Below, piece by piece: positions 49,827 to 56,645 of a stretch of DNA of 64,000 bases; the stretch's first letter is position 1, and every line of letters begins with the position of its first letter. Origin of the DNA: Streptomyces aculeolatus (lineage in GTDB: Bacteria; Actinomycetota; Actinomycetes; Streptomycetales; Streptomycetaceae); assembly GCF_020400605.1 (NCBI RefSeq), contig NZ_JAINRD010000003.1, positions 434,001 to 498,000 of the forward strand, in the 5' to 3' direction. A program made the translations under genes and the position numbers. Below the pieces are notes generated by a model that made no database searches, had not been told where the DNA came from, and saw only the letters and a program-made list of their open reading frames with translations.

Positions 49827-51479
49827 ATGGCAGCAGGTACTCATACGGTGACAAACCAGCCTCCGCCGCTGGTCGGCTACGACGTCTACGCCGCGGACGC
49901 GGCCCTCGCCGAGGCGGTGGAGCGGTACGTCGCCCCCGAGCGGCACGCCGCGGCGCACGCGGAGCTGACCGCCCTGGGCCGCGCGGCGGGCTCCGCCGAG
50001 GCGCAGCGGTGGGGCGTCGAGGCGAACGCCTCGCCGCCCGTGCTGCGCACCCACGACCGCTACGGCCGCCGCATCGACGAGGTCGGCTTCCACCCCTCCT
50101 GGCACCGGCTGCTGGAGCACGGTGTCGCCGCCGGGCTGACGGACGCCTGGGGCCGGCCGGACGGGCACGTGCGGCGGGCGGCCGGATTCCTGGTGTGGAC
50201 GCAGGCCGAGGCGGGGCACGGCTGCCCGCTGTCGATGACGCACGCCGCGGTGCCGGCGCTGCGCGCCCAGCCGGAGCTGGCGGCGGTGTGGGAGCCGCTG
50301 CTGACCTCGCGGGTGTACGAACCGGGCCTGGTGCCCGCCGCCGCGAAGGCGGGCGCGCTCGCCGGGATGGGGATGACGGAGAAGCAGGGCGGCTCGGACG
50401 TACGGGCCAACACCACGCGCGCGGAGCCGGCCGGGGACGGCGCGTACGCGCTGACGGGGCACAAGTGGTTCTGCTCGGCGCCGATGTCGGACGCCTTCCT
50501 GGTGCTCGCGCAGGTCGCGGGCGGCACCGGTCCGGGCGGGCCGACCTGCTTCCTGCTGCCGCGCGTGCTGCCGGACGGCAGCCGCAACACCTTCCTCCTG
50601 CAGCGGCTGAAGGACAAGCTCGGCAACCGCTCGAACGCCTCCGCGGAGGTCGAGTTCGACGGCACGACGCTCGCGTGGCGGGTCGGCGAGGAGGGCCGGG
50701 GCATCCCGGCGATCATCGGGATGGTCGCCGCCACCCGGGTCGACTGCGCGACGGCGGCGGCGGCCGTGATGCGGCAGGCGGTGGCGCAGGCGGTGCACCA
50801 CTGCACGTACCGCGAGGCGTTCGGCGGGGCGCTCGCCGACAAGCCGCTGATGCGCAACGTGCTGGCGGACCTGGCGCTGGAGTCGGAGGCGGCGACGGCG
50901 CTGGCGCTGCGGCTGGCGGCGGCGCACGACGCGGACACCGACGAGGAGCGGGCCTTCCTGCGGCTGGCGGTGCCGGCGGCGAAGTACTGGGTGACGAAGC
51001 GGTGCACGCCGGTGGCGGCGGAGGCGCTGGAGTGCCTGGGCGGCAACGGGTACGTGGAGGAGTCGGGGATGCCGCGGCTGCTGCGCGAGGCGCCGCTGAA
51101 CTCGATCTGGGAGGGCTCCGGCAACGTACAGGCGCTCGACCTGCTGCGCGCACTGGGACGCGAGCCGCGCGCGGTGGACGCGGTGCTCACCGAGATCGGC
51201 CGGGCGCGCGGCGCGGACCACCGGCTGGACCGGGCGGTGAAGGACCTGCTGACGGAGCTGGCGGACCTGGAGGGCGTCGAGACGCGGGCGCGCCGGCTGG
51301 CGGAGCGGCTGGCGCTGGTGCTCCAGGGGGCGCTGCTCGTACGGCACGCGCCGGCGGCGGTCGCGGACGCCTTCTGCGCCTCGCGGCTGGGCGGCGAGTG
51401 GGGTGCGGAGCTGGGGACGCTGCCGCACGGCCCGGACCTGCGGGCCGTGGTGGACCGGGCCCGTCCGGTGCTGCACTGA
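49827..51479 (+). CDS. AidB-type acyl-CoA dehydrogenase-family flavoprotein
   Basis: 550-residue member of the AidB branch of acyl-CoA dehydrogenases. N-terminal LVGYDVYAADAALAEAVERY and RIDEVGFHPSWHRLLEHG, then GMGMTEKQGGSDVRANTTRA (the TEKQGGSDVR motif is diagnostic), ALTGHKWFCSAPMSDAFLVL, CLGGNGYVEESGMPRLLREA and LNSIWEGSGNVQALDLLRAL. AidB-like proteins bind FAD and DNA and are linked to alkylation protection, while dehydrogenase activity is weak. Start ATG 49827. Together with the AlkZ-type gene at 12.7 kb and polX nearby, the window has several DNA-damage genes, but they are not in one operon. Confidence 0.9.
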   Translation: MAAGTHTVTNQPPPLVGYDVYAADAALAEAVERYVAPERHAAAHAELTALGRAAGSAEAQRWGVEANASPPVLRTHDRYGRRIDEVGFHPSWHRLLEHGVAAGLTDAWGRPDGHVRRAAGFLVWTQAEAGHGCPLSMTHAAVPALRAQPELAAVWEPLLTSRVYEPGLVPAAAKAGALAGMGMTEKQGGSDVRANTTRAEPAGDGAYALTGHKWFCSAPMSDAFLVLAQVAGGTGPGGPTCFLLPRVLPDGSRNTFLLQRLKDKLGNRSNASAEVEFDGTTLAWRVGEEGRGIPAIIGMVAATRVDCATAAAAVMRQAVAQAVHHCTYREAFGGALADKPLMRNVLADLALESEAATALALRLAAAHDADTDEERAFLRLAVPAAKYWVTKRCTPVAAEALECLGGNGYVEESGMPRLLREAPLNSIWEGSGNVQALDLLRALGREPRAVDAVLTEIGRARGADHRLDRAVKDLLTELADLEGVETRARRLAERLALVLQGALLVRHAPAAVADAFCASRLGGEWGAELGTLPHGPDLRAVVDRARPVLH

Positions 51480-51553
51480 CGACCGCGTGCACGGCTGGCC
51501 GTGGCGCGTCGCCGACGTGATCGTTGAGTCGTGCGTGGTGGGCAACCGGGCGC

Positions 51554-51740
51554 GTGCGGGCGATCATCCGATGCCGGCAGATCACGGGGCCGGCACCTGG
51601 GGTGATCGCTGAACTCGTCGCTGAGATCGGCCCGTTGCGGCAGGAGCGACATCGGGCGGCGCTCGCAGCGCCGCCCCCGTCAGCGGGCCGTGGGCACCGG
51701 GGCGGAAGCTTCGCGGCAGGGCCTGGACCGGTGGACCTTC
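51554..51740 (+). pseudogene. Decayed transposase fragment (IS5-family type)
   Basis: The frame from 51554 reads VRAIIRCRQITGPAPGVIAE then LVAEIGPLRQERHRAAL, recognisable as the N-terminal part of a common Streptomyces IS5-family transposase. It shifts frame near 51665 to continue RRPRQRAVGTGAE. After this the match is lost and it runs into ASRQGLDRWT, shared with the repeat at 56278. The DDE catalytic part is gone. The remainder of 51480-51909 (430 bp without an intact gene) shows nothing else except the promoter side of the first kinase gene. An IS event at this boundary is likely. Confidence 0.65.
51708..51737. repeat. 30-bp direct repeat, left copy (flanks the kinase island)
   Basis: GCTTCGCGGCAGG-G-CCTGGACCGGTGGACC. 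The copy at 56278-56307 differs only at the middle base (A for G). The copies are in the same orientation, 4,570 bp apart, just outside the two kinase genes. In one frame both read ASRQ(G/D)LDRWT, so they may be shared remnants of a coding sequence. Confidence 0.85.
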
Positions 51741-51896
51741 CGAAGCGGGGCATGTGCGCATCGCCAGGAGGCGGCTCCGCAACTTGCCGGAAGCTCTACG
51801 ACCGCCGGCTGCCTTCGACTACATTGACGCACGCTCCCGGTTCCGGAAAACGGGCTGCGACCTTCGGAACGACGTCAAGTCGCACCGTTTTCATCG

Positions 51897-52893
51897 GAGA
51901 GAGGCTGTTGTGTGGGACCTGGCGCCGTCTGATCCGCGTGTGGTCGGGCCGTATCGGACTCGTGCGGTGCTGGGTGAGGGGGGCATGGGCCGGGTGTTGC
52001 TGGCGTCCGATGCGGCGGGCGGTCTGGTTGCGGTCAAGCTTGTGCGTGATGCGTTCGCTGCGTACGACGACAGTTTCCGGCAGCGGTTGCGGCGTGAGGC
52101 CGTGGCGGCACAAAGGGTCCGCAGTCCGCGTACTGCTCGGGTGGTCGATGCGGATGCCGACGCCGGAGTCCCCTGGCTGGCCTACGAGTTCCACCACGGG
52201 CCCACGCTCCAACACGCCCTGAACACGACGACGGCACTGCCGCAGGGCGGTGTGCTGCACCTTGCGACGGGACTGGCGGCCGCACTTCGCGACATTCACA
52301 CCGCTCGGTTCATTCACCGTGATCTGTCGACAGCCAACGTTCTGCTGGCTGACGACGGTCCTGTGGTGATTGACTTCGGTATCGCCAGATCGGCCGGTGC
52401 TGCGGCTGAACCAGCCGACCAGACGCAGCTCGTGACGGTGACACGTACGGGTGTCGTGATCGGGAACCCGGGCTTCATGTCGCCCGAGCAGGCCATGGGG
52501 ATACCCGACCTCACTCCCGCGAGTGATGTCTTCTCCCTGGGAACCCTGCTCGCGACGGCCGCCACCGGCCGCAATCCGTTCCAGGGCACGACCAGCGAAC
52601 AGACCCGCTACAACGTCATGATGGCCACCGCGGACCTGGACCAGATCCCGGCCGCGATACGCCACGTCATCGAACCGTGCCTGGCCCGCGACCCCGCCCA
52701 ACGCCCCACCGCACAACACCTCCTGACCACCATCCGGACACCACCCCCCGCCCCACCCCTGTGGCCCGAAGCAATCCACACACTCACGCGGCAACAGCAC
52801 ACCCGGATCAGCCACTACACCGACATCGACTCCACCACCGTCCTCCCCGGACCCCACGACCTCGACCCGACCAGGATCTTCCCCACAGAGGCG
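51897..52893 (+). repeat. 997-bp direct duplication, copy 1 (kinase module)
   Basis: Begins at the Shine-Dalgarno of the first kinase gene (GAGAGAGGCTGTT) and ends at codon 328. It aligns base for base, without net indels, to 54574-55570 (constant offset 2,677). About the first 350 bp are identical; differences accumulate toward the 3' end. The duplication stops abruptly just before the membrane segment. Confidence 0.95.
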
Positions 52894-54009
52894 GAACCGA
52901 GTACCGGTCCCGCCGGCCCGCCCCCGGCCGAGGTACCCGGGATGCCCGGGAGGAAGTGGCGCACCGGCCTGCGCGTGCTGGCCGCTGCGGTCGCCTCCGC
53001 GGTCGTTGCCGTCGTAGCCGTCGTCGTCCCCTTGCCGTTCGGTGACGATGGTGAATCCGCGACGGACAGACCCTCCGAAGCCGCAGCGGACGTCTTTCCT
53101 GTCAGGATCAAGCACGACTATGGGGAGACGGTGGTCCCATCCGAGCCGCAACGGGTGGCCGCCTGGGGCTGGGGTGCCGCCGAGGTCGCAATCGCGCTGG
53201 GGAAGTTCCCGGTCGGCGTCGTCGAGCAGGAGTCCGCATCCGGCAGGGGCATGACGCCCTGGGTGGCGCAAGCCTACGAGGACGAAGGCCTCGACGACCC
53301 CATGCTCTTCAGTGAGGGCGGCTCGGCGAGCTTGGGATTGCCCAAGGAGCAGATCGCCGCGACCAACCCGGACCTCATTCTCGCGCCGTACTCGGGCCTG
53401 ACCGAGGAGCAGTACGAACAACTCAGTGAGATTGCCCCGGTCGTGGCCCGCCCCGTGGGTGCCTCGGTGGAACCATGGGAGGGCGTCATCACCACCACCG
53501 CAAAGGCGTTGGGCGTGGCCGCGGAGGGCAAGGAGTTGCTCGCGGAGTCCGACGCCCGGCTCGCTGGACTCGGTGAGCAGAACGGGCTCACCGGGTCGTC
53601 CTTCGCGGCGGTCGTCAACGATCCGCCCAGGGGCAGGGTCCACGTCTTCTCGGACGCCAGCCCGGTCGTCCGGGTGCTCGAAGGACTGGGCCTGCGGCTG
53701 GCGGACTCAGTGGCCGAGCTGGATGCCGAAGGCAACCGCATGATGTACACCCTGGACTACGAGGATCTGGACCGGCTCGAATCCGATGTCGTCGTCCTGT
53801 ACTCCACGACGTCCGAGTGGGCCGAAAGGGATCTGGCCAGCGAGGAACTGAGCGCCCTGCCGGCCTTCGCCGCAGGGCGGATCGCCCAACTCTCCGGTAG
53901 CGACGAGTTCACCTCGGCCACCGCACCGACGGTGCTGTCGATCCGCTGGCCCGGCGGAATGCCGGTACTGGCCGAGGCCCTGGAGAAGGCGGAGAAATTC
54001 CAGAACTGA
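51910..54009 (+). CDS. Receptor Ser/Thr protein kinase with extracellular siderophore-type binding domain
   Basis: 699 aa. The cytoplasmic Hanks-type kinase (about 15-270) has G-loop GEGGMGRV (22-29), Lys43, catalytic Asp138 with Asn143, DFG Asp155 and GFMSPEQ. The catalytic-loop Lys is replaced: HRDLST (Ser140). A Pro/Thr linker leads to one transmembrane helix (about 354-377). The outside domain (about 394-699) is a FepB/FecB-type periplasmic binding protein: VPSEPQRVAAWGWGAAEVAI, NPDLILAPYSGLTEEQYEQL, ALPAFAAGRIAQLSG. It probably binds an iron-siderophore or related ligand and signals inward. GTG 51910 follows AGAGAGG. Wobble positions are richer in A/T than in neighbours. The kinase part is a recent duplicate of the gene at 54587. 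Ligand identity is inferred. Confidence 0.88.
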   Translation: MWDLAPSDPRVVGPYRTRAVLGEGGMGRVLLASDAAGGLVAVKLVRDAFAAYDDSFRQRLRREAVAAQRVRSPRTARVVDADADAGVPWLAYEFHHGPTLQHALNTTTALPQGGVLHLATGLAAALRDIHTARFIHRDLSTANVLLADDGPVVIDFGIARSAGAAAEPADQTQLVTVTRTGVVIGNPGFMSPEQAMGIPDLTPASDVFSLGTLLATAATGRNPFQGTTSEQTRYNVMMATADLDQIPAAIRHVIEPCLARDPAQRPTAQHLLTTIRTPPPAPPLWPEAIHTLTRQQHTRISHYTDIDSTTVLPGPHDLDPTRIFPTEAEPSTGPAGPPPAEVPGMPGRKWRTGLRVLAAAVASAVVAVVAVVVPLPFGDDGESATDRPSEAAADVFPVRIKHDYGETVVPSEPQRVAAWGWGAAEVAIALGKFPVGVVEQESASGRGMTPWVAQAYEDEGLDDPMLFSEGGSASLGLPKEQIAATNPDLILAPYSGLTEEQYEQLSEIAPVVARPVGASVEPWEGVITTTAKALGVAAEGKELLAESDARLAGLGEQNGLTGSSFAAVVNDPPRGRVHVFSDASPVVRVLEGLGLRLADSVAELDAEGNRMMYTLDYEDLDRLESDVVVLYSTTSEWAERDLASEELSALPAFAAGRIAQLSGSDEFTSATAPTVLSIRWPGGMPVLAEALEKAEKFQN

Positions 54010-54055
54010 CCCCGCGTTGTGCCCCCACCCGCATCAACGGAAGGACCACCCTCCC

Positions 54056-54544
54056 ATGCTTCGCCCCAGCGCCGCGCTCGCAGCCAGCCTTGTCTCCTTG
54101 GTGCTGCTGACTTCCTGCTCCGATCAGAAGGAGGACACGCCGGCCAAGAACGACAGCAAAGCCAATTCCTCGGCCCCCGCCGCCGAACCGTCGGCCGAGG
54201 CCCTGGAGGAGCAGGACGAGGTCCCCGACGAGTGGCCACCGGAGATCCCGTTGCCTCTCGGCTACAAAATCGAGGCGGCCTCGGAACCCACCCAGGCCGA
54301 ATACCACAGCGCGCAGGTCGTCGGCGTACCCCAGGAAGCAGTGAGGGCCACGCTCGACGAGTTCGAGTCCAACGGATTCACCCAAAGCCTCGGTGACGCC
54401 ATGAGCGAAAGGGGCATCTTCAATTATGAAAGCAAGAAATGGAGCGTGTCCCTCACCGTTTCCCCCATGGACAGCAAGGGGGAAATGACCACGGAGGACA
54501 CGGGGATCTACACGATGGCGTACATTGTCGGACCCGCGAAATAG
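54056..54544 (+). CDS. Small lipoprotein between the two kinases
   Basis: 162 aa. A lipoprotein signal peptide ends in LVLLTSC (Cys21), followed by an Asp/Ala/Ser/Glu-rich linker and a compact domain (about 62-162: PEIPLPLGYKIEAASEPTQA; DEFESNGFTQSLGDAM; WSVSLTVSPMDSKGEM). I do not recognise the family. It lies 46 bp after the first kinase and 42 bp before the second on the same strand, so it is probably co-transcribed and displayed on the outer face near their sensor domains. A/T-ending codons (AAT TAT GAA AGC AAG AAA) are unusually frequent. ATG 54056 has GGAAGGA ten bases upstream. Confidence 0.82.
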   Translation: MLRPSAALAASLVSLVLLTSCSDQKEDTPAKNDSKANSSAPAAEPSAEALEEQDEVPDEWPPEIPLPLGYKIEAASEPTQAEYHSAQVVGVPQEAVRATLDEFESNGFTQSLGDAMSERGIFNYESKKWSVSLTVSPMDSKGEMTTEDTGIYTMAYIVGPAK

Positions 54545-54573
54545 CACGTTCCACTGGATCGATCAGGACCGTT

Positions 54574-55570
54574 GAGAGAGGCTGTTGTGTGGGACCTGGC
54601 GCCGTCTGATCCGCGTGTGGTCGGGCCGTATCGGACTCGTGCGGTGCTGGGTGAGGGGGGCATGGGCCGGGTGTTGCTGGCGTCCGATGCGGCGGGCGGT
54701 CTGGTTGCGGTCAAGCTTGTGCGTGATGCGTTCGCTGCGTACGACGACAGTTTCCGGCAGCGGTTGCGGCGTGAGGCCGTGGCGGCACAAAGGGTCCGCA
54801 GTCCGCGTACTGCTCGGGTGGTCGATGCGGATGCCGACGCCGGAGTCCCCTGGCTGGCCTACGAGTTCCACCACGGGCCCACGCTCCAACACGCCCTGAA
54901 CACGACGACGGCACTGCCGCAGGGCAGTGTGCTGCACCTTGCGACGGGACTGGCGGCCGCACTTCGCGACATTCACACCGCTCGGTTCATTCACCGAGAT
55001 CTCTCGACAGCCAACGTTCTGCTGGCTGACGACGGTCCTGTGGTGATTGACTTCGGTATCGCCAGATCGGCCGGCGCCGCGGCTGAACCAGCCGACCAGA
55101 CGCAGCTCGTGACGGTGACACGTACGGGAATCGTGATCGGGAACCCGGGCTTCATGTCGCCCGAGCAGGCCATGGGGATACCCGACCTCACTCCCGCGAG
55201 CGATGTCTTCTCCCTGGGAACCCTGCTCGCGACCGCCGCCACGGGCCGTAACCCGTTCCAGGGCGCGACCAGCGAACAGACCCGCTACAACGTCATGATG
55301 GCCACCGCGGACCTGGACCAGATCCCTGCCGCAATACGCCACGTCATCGAACCGTGCCTGGCCCGCGACCCAGCTCAACGACCCGACGCGCAACACCTCC
55401 TGACCGCCATCGGGACACCGCCCCCGGCCCCGCCCCCGTGGCCCGAGACGATCCACACACTCACCCGGCAGCAGCGCACCCGGATCAGCCGCTACACCGA
55501 GATCGACTCCACCACCGTCCTCCCCGGACCCCACGACCTCGACCCGACCAGGATCTTCCCCACAGAGGCG
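54574..55570 (+). repeat. 997-bp direct duplication, copy 2 (kinase module)
   Basis: Second copy of the segment at 51897-52893. First visible change is at 54925 (A for G), then clustered changes after about 54995. Codons 1-328 of the second kinase lie within it. Confidence 0.95.
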
Positions 55571-56260
55571 ACGAACAGGCCGGAACCAGAACCGGATCCA
55601 TCACCCTCGCGTTCATGGCGTACGCGGTCGGCCGTCGTCACTCTCGCGGCAGTCGCGATATCCGGCGCCGTGTGGGTCGCAACCGCGCTGACCGACCGAG
55701 GCGCTGGCGACGACACCGGAGCCACACCCCGGGCCAGCCCATCCGGTGCGCCGGCTCAACCCGGCCACGCCTTCGTCGACGTATCTCGAGGCGACTGCTT
55801 TCGCAACAACGGCACCATGCGGGACATGGACTTCGAGGCGGCCGGGTGCGGCGGGGGTGACGTGTTCGAGGTCGTACGCGCTTTCGACAACACCACCGAC
55901 CGCAGCGTGTGCCGCTACGTCGAAGACGTCGAGTGGCGCTATTCCGTCCCGGACCCCGACGTGACGGTCTGCCTGGTGTACCGCCACAGCGACGGCGCCG
56001 CATACAACGCGGACCGGGGCGACTGCGTCGACAGCGGCACCGAGGGGACGGCGTGGACCGTCGCGCAGTGCCGCCCGTCCGGCTTCGCGGTCATCGACCG
56101 CATCGAGGGCCCGAGCACGTCAGAGGACTGCGAGCGAGTTCCCCGCAACAAGAGGGACCACTACTTCACGGTGGAGGGGACGCCCGAACTGAACGTCCGC
56201 TTGTGCATAGGCGTCATCGCACCCGACGACAACGCACACGGGGCGCGCATCGGGTCGTGA
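54587..56260 (+). CDS. Receptor Ser/Thr protein kinase with two-fold Cys-rich extracellular domain
   Basis: 557 aa. Kinase domain (residues 1-328) nearly identical to that of the gene at 51910, including Lys43, HRDLST with Asp138/Ser140, and DFG Asp155. Linker 329-347, one transmembrane helix at about 348-368, then a secreted region with eight cysteines in two similar units of about 65 residues. Unit 1: C404, C421, C442, C462; unit 2: C480, C495, C515, C540. Each opens with GDC and closes with a C(L/I) strand. The units resemble the LppU/septum-formation-type domain of actinobacterial lipoproteins. Ligand unknown. GTG 54587 follows AGAGAGG, carried in by the duplication. Followed by a strong terminator. 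Confidence 0.88.
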   Translation: MWDLAPSDPRVVGPYRTRAVLGEGGMGRVLLASDAAGGLVAVKLVRDAFAAYDDSFRQRLRREAVAAQRVRSPRTARVVDADADAGVPWLAYEFHHGPTLQHALNTTTALPQGSVLHLATGLAAALRDIHTARFIHRDLSTANVLLADDGPVVIDFGIARSAGAAAEPADQTQLVTVTRTGIVIGNPGFMSPEQAMGIPDLTPASDVFSLGTLLATAATGRNPFQGATSEQTRYNVMMATADLDQIPAAIRHVIEPCLARDPAQRPDAQHLLTAIGTPPPAPPPWPETIHTLTRQQRTRISRYTEIDSTTVLPGPHDLDPTRIFPTEATNRPEPEPDPSPSRSWRTRSAVVTLAAVAISGAVWVATALTDRGAGDDTGATPRASPSGAPAQPGHAFVDVSRGDCFRNNGTMRDMDFEAAGCGGGDVFEVVRAFDNTTDRSVCRYVEDVEWRYSVPDPDVTVCLVYRHSDGAAYNADRGDCVDSGTEGTAWTVAQCRPSGFAVIDRIEGPSTSEDCERVPRNKRDHYFTVEGTPELNVRLCIGVIAPDDNAHGARIGS

Positions 56261-56277
56261 TCAAGCTGCGGGGTCTG

Positions 56278-56307
56278 GCTTCGCGGCAGGACCTGGACCG
56301 GTGGACC
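56278..56307. repeat. 30-bp direct repeat, right copy
   Basis: GCTTCGCGGCAGG-A-CCTGGACCGGTGGACC, 18 bp after the stop of the second kinase. Matches 51708-51737 with one mismatch. No integrase or recombinase gene lies between the copies. Confidence 0.85.
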
Positions 56308-56373
56308 GTCCTGGTCGACGCGAGTACGGACACGGGCGGGATTCGTCAGACAGGGCCCTGTCCGGGCCGGTAT

Positions 56374-56427
56374 GCCACAGCGGAAGGTCCCCTCACGCAG
56401 GATGGAGAGGCGACCTTCCGCTGTGGC
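56374..56427. terminator. Terminator-like hairpin after the kinase island
   Basis: Perfect 16-bp arms (GCCACAGCGGAAGGTC at 56374-56389 and its complement at 56412-56427) with a 22-nt loop. It ends the kinase-lipoprotein-kinase unit. The rest of 56261-56645 (385 bp) holds the 30-bp repeat and, at its end, the Shine-Dalgarno of the GAF regulator gene. I see no coding sequence there. Confidence 0.7.
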
Positions 56428-56645
56428 TGGGCGTCGGAAAGCGGTGCCGCGCCGACTCGGCACCCCCTCCGCTCGTCAACCCCCGCCCACTCAACTCCTC
56501 GCGCACGCGCGTACGCAAAGGTTGCACACCGTTGCAGCTTGCTGATGTGGCGTGATCGGTTTGGTCCAAGAGGTGGGCGCGGGGGCGGTGGCGCGGGCAC
56601 CATTGAGTCCGGAGCGGCTGAACGGGCGGGCCAGCGGGGAGTGTT

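Noticed and set aside
51708..56307. 30-bp direct repeats as attL/attR of an integrative element
   Set aside because: No integrase, excisionase or tRNA gene lies inside or beside the interval, so a site-specific element is not supported; a recombination scar is simpler.
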